Positions 24,943 to 33,391 are shown, counted from the stretch's first letter. The stretch: DNA of 34,509 nucleotides from Deltaproteobacteria bacterium (GCA_013152945.1 JAADFL010000021.1:1-34509); one strand, 5' to 3'. The notes: a model not told the origin generated them from the letters alone. Numbers and translations are program-made.

Positions 24943-25872
24943 ATGGCCATGACAACAACAACGGCTGAAAGAAGCACCGGCAGCAACTCTTTCGACTTGC
25001 ACTCTTACCTGAAATACAACAAGGATAAAGTTGACAACGCCTTGAAGGAAGTCATGAAAACATATGACTGTCCTTCTCCATTGCAAGAGGCCATGCTTTA
25101 CAGCCTGGCGGCGGGCGGCAAGCGGTTGCGGCCCATCCTGGTCATAGCCGCGTCGAATCTGAACGGAAGTCCTGCCTGCGATCCCATGCCGGCCGCCTGC
25201 GCCCTTGAATTCGTCCATACCTATTCGCTGATACACGATGACCTGCCGGCTATGGACGACGATGATTTTCGGAGGGGGAAACCCACGAATCACAAGGTGT
25301 TCGGCGAGGCCCTGGCCATACTGGCAGGTGATGCACTACTCACCGAGGCATTCACCATCATATCCAAGGCCTATGGCTCTGAATTTCCCGCTATTGCAGC
25401 CGGGGTCACGGCCGAGCTAGCATCGAGCGCCGGCGCAGAGGGAATGGTGGGAGGCCAGGTGCTGGATACCATTGCAACAGGTAACACTCCCGACATCGTT
25501 GAAATGGAACGCCTGCACAGGATGAAGACCGGGGCCCTGATAAAGAGCGCACTTTTGATAGGAGGCATAGTCGGCGGTGTCGGCCCTGAAAAACTGGATG
25601 CATTGGAAAGGTATGGACTGGAATTGGGCCTGGCCTTCCAAATAACGGACGATCTCCTCGACGTAACAGGCGACCTCGTGTCACTGGGAAAGACCCCCGG
25701 CAGCGACGAGAGGATGAACAAGCCGACCTATCCCAAGCTCCTTGGAATCGAAGCCGCGCGCAGCCTGGCCGCCGAGGTGCGGGACAGGGCTATAGATTCC
25801 TTGAAGAGCTTTGGAAATAATGCAGAGCCATTGTGCGCTATCGCACATTACGTGGTGGAACGTTCGTTTTAG
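24943..25872 (+). CDS. ispA: Farnesyl diphosphate synthase (type II polyprenyl synthetase)
   Basis: A 309-aa trans-prenyltransferase. The first aspartate-rich motif is HDDLPAMDDDDFRRGKPTNH (from 98), with the two-residue insertion of bacterial FPP synthases and Y94 five residues before it as in E. coli IspA; the second is FQITDDLLDVTGD. AAGGKRLRP (57-64) binds IPP. The product is expected to be FPP, the substrate for HpnD encoded across the divergent region; a longer product cannot be ruled out from sequence. AAAGGAGG precedes the ATG. The gene stands alone and converges on the U32 gene with 20 bases between. Confidence 0.9.
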   Translation: MAMTTTTAERSTGSNSFDLHSYLKYNKDKVDNALKEVMKTYDCPSPLQEAMLYSLAAGGKRLRPILVIAASNLNGSPACDPMPAACALEFVHTYSLIHDDLPAMDDDDFRRGKPTNHKVFGEALAILAGDALLTEAFTIISKAYGSEFPAIAAGVTAELASSAGAEGMVGGQVLDTIATGNTPDIVEMERLHRMKTGALIKSALLIGGIVGGVGPEKLDALERYGLELGLAFQITDDLLDVTGDLVSLGKTPGSDERMNKPTYPKLLGIEAARSLAAEVRDRAIDSLKSFGNNAEPLCAIAHYVVERSF

Positions 25873-25892
25873 AACACCCTTAGCACCAAGAT

Positions 25893-27236
25893 TCAGGCCG
25901 GATGCTGACTGCTTCTCTTTTTAGCTACATACTTAACCATCTCCACGTAAGGCTTCACAAATCCTGAAGTCCGTCCGGGCTCGGGCTCTACCAATGTGCC
26001 CATGTACGAGTTCCAGAAAGATCCGTCATGCAACTCATCGAGTACGTTCGCAAAAAGGCCCAGTGCACGGTCGCGGTACGATGGATCGATTTGCACCACC
26101 TTGTCGGCCCACCTTTGGCAATACCCGCATCGTTCACAGTCCATGGCCTGGCAACCTTGTTTCAAAAACCTGTCTATGAAACCGTCAAGGGCCTTGTTGT
26201 CTATGTACACGCCGGGCTCGCCCGTCCTCGGGAACAAGAGCCCGATTGTACGCCCCAGGTCCACCACCTTTGCGAATTTCAACAAGTTGATAGCCTTGGG
26301 TTTCATGAAGTACTTGAGCAGCCTTCGAAGGCTGAAGAGGTCCTTCTCCCTCTTTGAGAACTTGTTTTCATCGTATGAAAAGAACTGAACCAGGTCCAGG
26401 AGGTTTCCATCGTAACTGCGATTTACATACGCATTGACACGTTCGAGGAGTATCTTCGTAGGTGTGTTTCTCTCGACGATCTTGAAATTTTCGTACCCGA
26501 TTGCCTCATAGTGATGCAGGTCCTCGGGTCTTATCCAGTTGGCCCTTAAGTAGTTGATAGGCTCTGAAAGCTTATAGTTGAGGCAAAACAAGATACTGTA
26601 GTCCAATGGAATGGATCTGCGGTCCCTGTCCTCGTCATCCTGGGATGCGTGTGAGAGCGAACATGCATGGTTGGCTGCTATGGCGCAATCTTGTCTGCAC
26701 GAGTTATTGACTATCAGTTGGAGATCACATTTAACCGACTCCCTGATAGCGCGAAGGGCCTCGAATTCGCGGTAGATGTTTACCTCGCTCACCACGATGC
26801 AATCCGCGCCGTTGTCCTCCCAGAACCTGGCCTTTCTCGCATTGTCCGTATACCTGTGTGAACTGACCCTGACCTTGAAATGAGGGTAGCGCCGCTTTAT
26901 TGTCTTCAGGAAATAAAGCGTTCCGACAGTGATCGAGTCCACACCTATTTCAGAAAGCCAGTCGAGCATCTTTCTCAGTTTTTGCTGCCCCTGCTTGGAG
27001 AACTCCAGGTTTGCCATACACGATGCATTGAGCAGGTAGTTGAATTCGATATTCCTTGCATGGTAATCCTTTACAGCTTGTTCGACTCCCTTTCGATCCA
27101 CCTTGGGCAGGTAAAAAGAGGGCCTGCCGCCTCCGAAAGGATCCGCCGTCAATTTGCCGTATACCTCGTACACCGGGAAACCTTCGAGCCTTTTTGGCAG
27201 GCTCGGATCGAAGTTACAGGCCACACTCAAACGCAT
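25893..27236 (-). CDS. U32-family Fe-S protein, candidate O2-independent hydroxylase
   Basis: A 447-aa member of the U32 (COG0826) family by overall pattern: an N-terminal barrel-like segment, then the four-cysteine set C180, C184, C192 (NNSCRQDCAIAANHACSLSH) and C218 (LFCLNY), typical of the 4Fe-4S site in UbiU/UbiV, TrhP and RlhA. Unusually it has a second cluster-like set near the C-terminus, C362-x4-C367-x2-C370-x2-C373. Family members once called peptidases are now known in several cases to hydroxylate quinone precursors or RNA without O2, with prephenate needed in the RNA cases. Here the gene overlaps the chorismate mutase/DAHP synthase gene by 10 bases. The substrate is unknown; a terpenoid is a hypothesis from context. 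Confidence 0.8.
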   Translation of the reverse strand: MRLSVACNFDPSLPKRLEGFPVYEVYGKLTADPFGGGRPSFYLPKVDRKGVEQAVKDYHARNIEFNYLLNASCMANLEFSKQGQQKLRKMLDWLSEIGVDSITVGTLYFLKTIKRRYPHFKVRVSSHRYTDNARKARFWEDNGADCIVVSEVNIYREFEALRAIRESVKCDLQLIVNNSCRQDCAIAANHACSLSHASQDDEDRDRRSIPLDYSILFCLNYKLSEPINYLRANWIRPEDLHHYEAIGYENFKIVERNTPTKILLERVNAYVNRSYDGNLLDLVQFFSYDENKFSKREKDLFSLRRLLKYFMKPKAINLLKFAKVVDLGRTIGLLFPRTGEPGVYIDNKALDGFIDRFLKQGCQAMDCERCGYCQRWADKVVQIDPSYRDRALGLFANVLDELHDGSFWNSYMGTLVEPEPGRTSGFVKPYVEMVKYVAKKRSSQHPA

Positions 27237-28333
27237 TTCACATCCTCCATTCTTTTAACCGGTGCCGGCGCGGCCCCTGGTATGATCCTTCTTACCGACT
27301 CGGCCAGTGCAGCGAACTCGTTAACCGTCAGTTGTTGCTCCGCATCCGATTTGGCCACAAGCGGATCATGGTGGACCTCGATCATCACCCCGTCCGCGCC
27401 GGCTGCAAAGGCTGCTGCGGCGAGCGGCTCCAGCAGATCTTTTCTTCCAACAGCGTGGCTGACATCGACGATGACAGGCAAGTACGTATTCTTCTTGAGC
27501 AGCGGCACTGCGCTTATGTCCAGGGTGTTTCTCGTGGATTTCACGAACGTCCTGATACCGCGTTCGCACAAAATGATATCATTGTTTCCGGCAGCCATTA
27601 TGTACTCGGCGGCATTTAGAAATTCATCCAGGGTAGCCATGAAACCCCGCTTCAGGAGAACCGGCTTGCCTATTCGTCCGACTTCTTTGAGAAGTTCGAA
27701 GTTTGACATGTTCCTGGTTCCAATCTGGAGGATACCGGCATGAGCTGCAACCAGTTCCGCACTTCTCGTATCCAGGACCTCTGTTACCGAGACCATGCCG
27801 TGCCTGGTCGCCACCTCCTCCAGTATGCGCAAGCCCTCTTCGCCCATGCCCTGAAACGAGTACGGAGAGGTGCGCGGTTTATATGCTCCGCCCCGCAATA
27901 ATCGAACTCCCTGCCTTGACAGGCCGGCAGCCACTGCATCCAACTCGTCCAAGCCTTCCACGGAGCACGGTCCGGCAATATACTGTGGATAGCGGCCGAG
28001 CGTAACGCCTGATACATCAATTACCTTGTCCTTGGCTCCGGGGCTCCTGTATACTCTCAATGACTCTATTGTCTTGCGGGACATGAGGCCCAGGCTTGCC
28101 TTGAAGACCTCCTTGAACAGGCTGCGGATAACCTCGTCCGGGAACGGGCCCTGGTTGGCCTTGATCAGGCGCTCCAACATCTCGTGTTCACGCCTGGGGT
28201 CGAAAAGGTCTTCTCCCTTCTTCTCCTTCAAATTCCGCATATGCGAAACCAGCGCACCCCGCTCTGAAAGCAAATCCAGGAGTTTTTCGTTGTTTTCGTC
28301 GATTAATCTTCGAAGCTCTGTTACACCATTCAA
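27227..28333 (-). CDS. Fused chorismate mutase / DAHP synthase
   Basis: A 368-aa bifunctional enzyme. Residues 1-90 are an AroQ-type helical chorismate mutase (ELRRLIDENNEKLLDLLSERGALV, DPRREHEMLERL), making prephenate. Residues 100-355 are a type I-beta DAHP synthase: YIAGPCSVE, LLRGGAYKPRTSPYSFQG, LLKRGF, CERGIRTF, VDVSHAVGRKDL and DGVMIEVHHDP. It thus catalyses the first shikimate step and a step after chorismate. Such fusions usually permit feedback control by prephenate or chorismate. TTG 28333 is the start, with AAAGGAGG 8 bases upstream. It is placed away from the aro operon, coupled to the U32 gene. Confidence 0.94.
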   Translation of the reverse strand: MNGVTELRRLIDENNEKLLDLLSERGALVSHMRNLKEKKGEDLFDPRREHEMLERLIKANQGPFPDEVIRSLFKEVFKASLGLMSRKTIESLRVYRSPGAKDKVIDVSGVTLGRYPQYIAGPCSVEGLDELDAVAAGLSRQGVRLLRGGAYKPRTSPYSFQGMGEEGLRILEEVATRHGMVSVTEVLDTRSAELVAAHAGILQIGTRNMSNFELLKEVGRIGKPVLLKRGFMATLDEFLNAAEYIMAAGNNDIILCERGIRTFVKSTRNTLDISAVPLLKKNTYLPVIVDVSHAVGRKDLLEPLAAAAFAAGADGVMIEVHHDPLVAKSDAEQQLTVNEFAALAESVRRIIPGAAPAPVKRMEDVKCV

Positions 28334-28408
28334 GTCAACAGCCTCCTTTCTTCTTTGTCTTCTTTCCGCCCTCTTCTTCTTCCTGCTCTTTCGCCCCGGA
28401 CGTTCGAA

Positions 28409-29815
28409 TCAGAAGGCAACCGTCATGCCTCCACCAAAGGCGAGCATGTGAGCTGAAAAAGTCGCGGCCCGGATTCTCGAAGCAACAACAGCCTTTTCCG
28501 ACTTCTCATACCTTCCGGCCTCCATCCACGAGTATTGCAAAAAGAGATCCAAAGAATAGCGCCAACCGTTTTCATCACCCGGTCCTGTTACAAGGGTCGC
28601 TCCCATGGTAAACATGTGCCTGTCGGAATCCAGCAGGTTGGTAATACGGGCATTACGCCCCTGATCGGGCGCGGGAGTTGGAGAAAACCGATATCCCGTG
28701 CGAATTCGAACACTGTCCGAAGGCTTCCATTCGATTCCCAGGGCTGGGGAAAAAGTTGATTTAAATTCCGGTGCTTGGCTTGCCTTCACATCATTGATGG
28801 TAACATTCGCCCCCGGAGTCTCGCGCAGTATGGTCCACTTGCCTGCTGGATTCCGGTAATCATCCCACCTAAACCACGTCAAATCAGCGGCCGCAACCAA
28901 TCCCTTGCCAAAATCATACGAGATACCGGCAGACAACTGATCGGGCTGGACCAGGAGAGAACGATCGAATATCATTTTTATATTCTCCTCGAAATAACCT
29001 TTGGTCGAAATCAATTGGACAAGGTGCATTTTATCCACGATCTTGCCCCGGAAGGAAAATCCCAGCTTGAACCCCGGCACGATATCTATTGTCATACCTG
29101 CTGTTGGTGTGACAAAGGTATAGGATGACACGTCGACCGCCTCCTCCGGCAGGGAGGCATCCTTGTCGCCCAGCAGAAACGAAGTGTCAACGCCTATGTC
29201 GACGCCGACGTCAAAAGCAAAGGAAACAATCAACCCGGCCCCTAAAGAGAGCCACGGGACCGGAGATACTGCGCCTCCAAGGTACAACAAGGTCCTTTCC
29301 GGCGGTTCAAACATGAAAAACATGGGCGTATCTTCATATGGAATGCGTTGATGTATTACTGTGTGTGTGGGAATCTCCGCAAACATCCCTATGCTCATCC
29401 TGGTTTTCAAGTACTCGTTTTCTATCAGAGAATCGAGTGGCAACAGCAAACCGATACCTAAAACGCCCATCACGTGTTCGGTCTTTGAAAGGCCTTCTTT
29501 AGGCAATGACAGGGTTCCACCATATGCATCGCTTGTTTCCAGGTCCTGCCTGGTCGACAACTTCTGATATCCAAATTGAACCGATAGCTCGGGGGAATCC
29601 ACCCAGACCAGGTTGGCCGGGTTGTAGTACAAGTCTCCCGGCCCGCCGGGAATCGCGGTTCGAGCACCGGCCATTCCACGGGAAGCTGAATCGAACCCGA
29701 ATACATGCGATGCCTGGGCCCATACCGGATAAGAAAGAAACTGTAATAATAAGCCGATAGAGAAAGGCAGCATGCAGGAATGTAAATAACAGGCTTTCCC
29801 TTTTTTGCTATTCAT
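28409..29815 (-). CDS. FadL/OmpP1-family outer-membrane transporter
   Basis: A 468-aa beta-barrel protein. A signal peptide (basic MNSKKGK, hydrophobic run, cleavage likely after VWAQA near residue 35) is followed by FGFDSASRGMAGARTAIPGGPGDLYYNPANLVWVD, the N-terminal pattern of FadL/TodX proteins, then many alternating amphipathic strands, ending with F as outer-membrane proteins do. FadL channels move hydrophobic molecules such as long-chain fatty acids or toluene across the outer membrane. It heads the run with the DAHP synthase fusion (75 bases downstream) and stands divergent to the triterpene cyclase, so passage of a hydrophobic terpenoid is a reasonable guess. Confidence 0.85.
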   Translation of the reverse strand: MNSKKGKACYLHSCMLPFSIGLLLQFLSYPVWAQASHVFGFDSASRGMAGARTAIPGGPGDLYYNPANLVWVDSPELSVQFGYQKLSTRQDLETSDAYGGTLSLPKEGLSKTEHVMGVLGIGLLLPLDSLIENEYLKTRMSIGMFAEIPTHTVIHQRIPYEDTPMFFMFEPPERTLLYLGGAVSPVPWLSLGAGLIVSFAFDVGVDIGVDTSFLLGDKDASLPEEAVDVSSYTFVTPTAGMTIDIVPGFKLGFSFRGKIVDKMHLVQLISTKGYFEENIKMIFDRSLLVQPDQLSAGISYDFGKGLVAAADLTWFRWDDYRNPAGKWTILRETPGANVTINDVKASQAPEFKSTFSPALGIEWKPSDSVRIRTGYRFSPTPAPDQGRNARITNLLDSDRHMFTMGATLVTGPGDENGWRYSLDLFLQYSWMEAGRYEKSEKAVVASRIRAATFSAHMLAFGGGMTVAF

Positions 29816-29895
29816 GGATTTTCCCCGGCATTCTTATTTATTCTTACTTTTTTGTTTCCCGGATATCCTTTTTCCTGTTTTAAGCAAGAACAGTG

Positions 29896-29924
29896 TTGCA
29901 AGATGTGCACCATAAATTCATAAA
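29896..29924 (+). promoter_or_regulatory. Possible promoter of the cyclase operon
   Basis: TTGCAA (29896-29901) and CATAAA (29919-29924) are 17 bases apart in the 216-bp AT-rich region between the divergent FadL-like and cyclase genes. Both hexamers are only partial consensus matches, and the leader would be about 100 bases. Confidence 0.3.
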
Positions 29925-30031
29925 TTTTTATCCGCTCCGACCCGGACCGCCGGCTGCACACCATGAGCTTGGCAAGTTGTTTGCACGAGACATGAAAAAC
30001 AAGATTGCAAATACCGGGCGGAGGTATCTCA

Positions 30032-32002
30032 ATGACTCAAATTGTCCACGATAACATTGAAAAGGCGCTGGCAAACCTGGCCTCTATCCAAGAGGAAAAC
30101 GGCGCATGGAACGGTGATTACAGCGGGTCGTTGTTCTTGACTCCTTTCTTCGTTTGCGCCTGTTATGTCGCAGACATCCGGCTCCGGGAGGATACAGTAC
30201 GAGGCTTCTTGCATTACCTGGACAGCAATCAGGAGCCTGACGGCGGATTCGGACTGCATGTTGAGGCCCCGAGCTGCATGTTTACCACTGTCCTCTCTTA
30301 CATTTCCTTTCGTATACTTGGCCGCGGTCCGGATCATCCGGCAGCACTCCGGGCAAGAGAATGGATACTCTCTCACGGCGGGGCCGAAGCCATTCCTCTG
30401 TGGGGGAAATACATACTCGCGGTCATGAACCTTTATGACTACCAAGGAGTAACTCCCTTGCCGCCGGAGTTGTGGCTGCAACCGAAAAGCTCTCCCTTGC
30501 ATCCGGGCAGATTCTGGTGCCATGCACGAATGGTATTACTGCCGATGTGTCATCTCTACGGAGCAAGGCATCACATGGTCGAGACCGATCTCACGAGAGA
30601 ACTTAAAACAGAAATTTTCTCCACGACATGGGATGAAATCGACTGGAGGCACTGCCGGAGCTTGGTTGCGGACACGGATTCTTATGTTCCAAGAAACCCG
30701 GTGCTGAAGTTGCTGGACCTCTTCCTGGTTGCATTCGAGCAAATCACGCCCGGTAAACTGCGACATAAAGCCCTTAAAGACACATTGGACAGAATAACTT
30801 ACGAGGACCGAACCACCAATTACATCGATATTGGTCCTGTCAACAAGTTGTTTCACACCATGGTGGCCTTTTTCGAGTACGGCCCTGATTCAGAGGCTTT
30901 CAAGTCACATATCTCACACCTGTATGACTACCTGTGGCAAGTCGACGGATTCGTCAAGGTAAACGGGTACAATTCCACCGAGCTTTGGGATACCGTATTT
31001 GCGTTGCAATCCGTGTTCGCAGCAGGAGCGGACAGGATGAAACCAGGTATAATAGAAAAAGCTTGCAAGTTCGTTGCCGAGGCCCAGGTCAAGGAAGACC
31101 TGCACCAGGGCGAGCGCTACTACAGGCACAAGAGCAAGGGCGGATGGCCGTTTTCGAACAATCCACACGGATGGCCCATCACGGATTGTACTGCCGAAGG
31201 CATCAAGACGTGCCTAATAACTGAAAAATTTCTTGGTCAATTACCTGTCTTGGAGAATTCCTTAAAGGATGCGGCGGACCTGATCCTGTCCATGCAAAAC
31301 AGGGACGGAGGTTGGGCATCCTATGAACTTACGAGGGGAACCAGGCTCTTGGAAATGCTCAACTCATCCGATGTCTTCATGAACATCATGATAGATTACA
31401 GTTATGTTGAATGCACATCATCATGCATTCAGGGACTGGCCATGTTCAATTCCAGGTTTCGAGATCACAGGAACAGCGACATCAAACTAGCCATTGAAAG
31501 AGGAAAAAACTTTCTCCTTCGGTCACAACAGGATGACGGCAGTTTCGTGGGTTCCTGGGGAATCTGTTATACATACGGCACTTGGTTCGGTGTAAAGGGC
31601 CTGCTGGCGGCAGGAGTGCCGCCGGATCATTCTTCGATCAAAAATGCGTGCAGGTTTCTCCTTGGCAAACAAATGCCTGACAATGGATGGGGAGAAAGCT
31701 GGCTTTCCTGCAAAGAAGGCAGGTACGTTCCCACTGAAAAAGGCCAGGTGGTCATGACATCCTGGGCGTTGATGACCTTGCTCGAGGCCGGAGGTAAGGA
31801 AAAGGAAGCCATTGACAAAGGGGTGGAATTCCTGTGCAGGCGGCAACTCGATGATGGAAGCTGGCCTGTGGAGCACATAGCCGGAATATTCAATAAGACC
31901 TGTGCAATAAACTATGACAATTACAGAAACTATTTTCCACTTTGGGCCTTGGCATTGTACGAGCAAAAGTTTCAAAAAAGAGGCGGACACATTGGGCACT
32001 GA
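30032..32002 (+). CDS. Oxidosqualene-cyclase-type triterpene cyclase (DCTAE motif)
   Basis: A 656-aa cyclase with repeated QW motifs (QEPDGGFG, QNRDGGWASYE, QQDDGSFVGSWG, NGWGESW, RQLDDGSWP). It belongs with sterol-type cyclases: the acid motif is D385-C386-T-A-E, not the DxDDTA of squalene-hopene cyclases. C386 and C461 (YVECTSS) match the cysteines beside the acid in human lanosterol synthase (D455, C456, C533), and H164 (FWCHAR) matches H232. Y313, H379 and I383 match the trio Y410, H477 and I481 that marks cycloartenol synthases. The expected substrate is 2,3-oxidosqualene, yet no squalene epoxidase gene is in view. ATG 30032 has GGAGG 7 bases upstream. The next gene overlaps by 11 bases. 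Confidence 0.93.
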   Translation: MTQIVHDNIEKALANLASIQEENGAWNGDYSGSLFLTPFFVCACYVADIRLREDTVRGFLHYLDSNQEPDGGFGLHVEAPSCMFTTVLSYISFRILGRGPDHPAALRAREWILSHGGAEAIPLWGKYILAVMNLYDYQGVTPLPPELWLQPKSSPLHPGRFWCHARMVLLPMCHLYGARHHMVETDLTRELKTEIFSTTWDEIDWRHCRSLVADTDSYVPRNPVLKLLDLFLVAFEQITPGKLRHKALKDTLDRITYEDRTTNYIDIGPVNKLFHTMVAFFEYGPDSEAFKSHISHLYDYLWQVDGFVKVNGYNSTELWDTVFALQSVFAAGADRMKPGIIEKACKFVAEAQVKEDLHQGERYYRHKSKGGWPFSNNPHGWPITDCTAEGIKTCLITEKFLGQLPVLENSLKDAADLILSMQNRDGGWASYELTRGTRLLEMLNSSDVFMNIMIDYSYVECTSSCIQGLAMFNSRFRDHRNSDIKLAIERGKNFLLRSQQDDGSFVGSWGICYTYGTWFGVKGLLAAGVPPDHSSIKNACRFLLGKQMPDNGWGESWLSCKEGRYVPTEKGQVVMTSWALMTLLEAGGKEKEAIDKGVEFLCRRQLDDGSWPVEHIAGIFNKTCAINYDNYRNYFPLWALALYEQKFQKRGGHIGH

Positions 32003-33098
32003 TTTCAAGGTGGTTGTCATCGGTGCCGGACCTGCCGGATCAGGTGCGGCCATCCGTTTACTACAAAGGGGAGTCGGACCCGTGCTCCTCTTGGACAGGC
32101 GCAAGTTTCCACGGGTCAAGCCATGCGCGGGAGGCATTTCAACAAGGGCGTCCAAGGCGCTGAAGGATCTCGGCGTATACAGTAACATTGAGGAACAAGC
32201 TTACGAAGTCACCGGTGCCGTAATTGTAAGTCCTTCGGGAAGATCCATGCATCTTGCAGGCGATAAAGGCGCGCTGGTCCTTGAAAGATCGCGCTTGGAT
32301 ACCCTGCTCAAGGATGCTGCTGTTTCAGAAGGAGCCGAGTTTGCGGACAAAACAATGATAGAATCCCTCCAACCAGAAAGACATGGAAGACTGGTGGTGC
32401 GGCCGGCCGGGGCCGAGCCGATATCCTGTTCATGGGTGGTGATAGCCACAGGTGCATCGGCATCCCTGGCCAAAACGCCCTTGATGCCTGAAACACTCCT
32501 GACCATGACAGGATGGTACAAGGGTATTGACTTTCTGCCCGGAACCATCGAGATGTTCTTCGACCAAGAACTTCATCCTCATTATGGATGGCTTTTTCCG
32601 GAAGGTGCGGGCAGGGCCAACATCGGTATCTGCATGGATCGAAGGAGGCTTGGTAACAGGAATATCAAGGCCGTGTTTTCATCGTTCCTGGACCGGCACT
32701 TTGCAAAGAGGCTTGTAAAAGCAGAACCGGTAAGAAAGGCCATGGGATACCCGATAGCAGCCTCCAAGGTGACTTTGAAACCAAAGACCCCCCCGGGGGT
32801 GCTGGTTGTCGGAGAGGCTGCGCGACTTGCCAACTACTTCACGGGCGAGGGAATATACCACGCCCTGGCAAGCGGCATATATGCTGCCGACGCAATAGCA
32901 AATGTGCAAACAAAGGGTCTTCCCAAGGCCCGGGCGGCTGAACAATATTTCAGGAAAACAAAAATGTCGCTTGGCCCGGCTTTGTACGCATATGCATCCA
33001 TCTCAGGTTTCATTCATCCTGCCATGGAACTCCTTACAAGGCTTCATACCATGCCCGGCATGAAACCATTTATCAGGGCCGCCCTGGCCAAGCTCTGA
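31992..33098 (+). CDS. Geranylgeranyl-reductase-family flavoprotein
   Basis: A 368-aa FAD protein of the p-hydroxybenzoate hydroxylase fold. FAD motif VVVIGAGPAGSGAAIRL (7-23) with D35 at the strand end; K-P-C45-A-G-G, the cysteine motif of geranylgeranyl reductases; HYGWLFPEGAGRANIGI; and the second FAD motif VVGEAARLANYFTGEGIYHALASG. Members reduce isoprenoid double bonds; the wider fold also contains monooxygenases such as squalene epoxidase. It starts at TTG 31992 with AAAGAGG 8 bases upstream, inside the end of the cyclase gene, so the two are coupled and it probably acts on the cyclase substrate or product. Confidence 0.87.
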   Translation: MGTDFKVVVIGAGPAGSGAAIRLLQRGVGPVLLLDRRKFPRVKPCAGGISTRASKALKDLGVYSNIEEQAYEVTGAVIVSPSGRSMHLAGDKGALVLERSRLDTLLKDAAVSEGAEFADKTMIESLQPERHGRLVVRPAGAEPISCSWVVIATGASASLAKTPLMPETLLTMTGWYKGIDFLPGTIEMFFDQELHPHYGWLFPEGAGRANIGICMDRRRLGNRNIKAVFSSFLDRHFAKRLVKAEPVRKAMGYPIAASKVTLKPKTPPGVLVVGEAARLANYFTGEGIYHALASGIYAADAIANVQTKGLPKARAAEQYFRKTKMSLGPALYAYASISGFIHPAMELLTRLHTMPGMKPFIRAALAKL

Positions 33099-33391
33099 TT
33101 TCTGTAATCAGCCTCGGGAGAACATAGAAGCATTGCTGTCCATCAACGCCATTGGCGCCGGCCTGAAGCTGGGCACGGCCAACGTGTGAGGCCGGACGAG
33201 TTCGAAAGGTTCGGCATCGTGTGCAAGGAGAAAGGGCTGTAAGCCGGAGAATTACTGGCGCCCATCATTCGCCCGGATCGAGCCTTTCCTGTATCAAGCG
33301 CTTCCTGCCAGGGCGAACTGTGCCTGCGTACAAGCCCTTGCATCTCGTTTCATTCCTTACAAGGTGACGCGTTCAAGGGTTTTTAAGCTGC
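33099..33391. other. Gap between the terpenoid locus and an accessory ATPase gene
   Basis: A short hairpin (CTGATT/AATCAG, 33095-33111) straddles the flavoprotein stop but has no T-run. The next 130 bases hold a decayed coding fragment (listed separately). The remainder up to 33391 shows no gene or site I recognise. Confidence 0.4.
33105..33241 (+). pseudogene. Decayed 3' end of an unidentified gene
   Basis: One frame reads CNQPRENIEALLSINAIGAG then LKLGTANV and stops at TGA; resuming after skipping two bases (a TG doubling near 33189) continues RPDEFERFGIVCKEKGL and a stop at 33239-33241. The joined text looks like the C-terminus of a real protein with one frameshift, lacking its front part. 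I do not recognise the family. It lies at the border between the terpenoid locus and an accessory gene, as expected of a deletion or insertion scar. Confidence 0.4.

Noticed and set aside
30032-32002. Squalene-hopene cyclase
   Set aside because: The acid motif is DCTAE with supporting cysteines, and the C-terminal YRNYFPLWAL pattern is of the oxidosqualene cyclase type.
31992-33098. Squalene monooxygenase
   Set aside because: The KPCAGG motif and the YGWLFPEG segment are those of geranylgeranyl reductases; epoxidase activity is kept only as a weak alternative.
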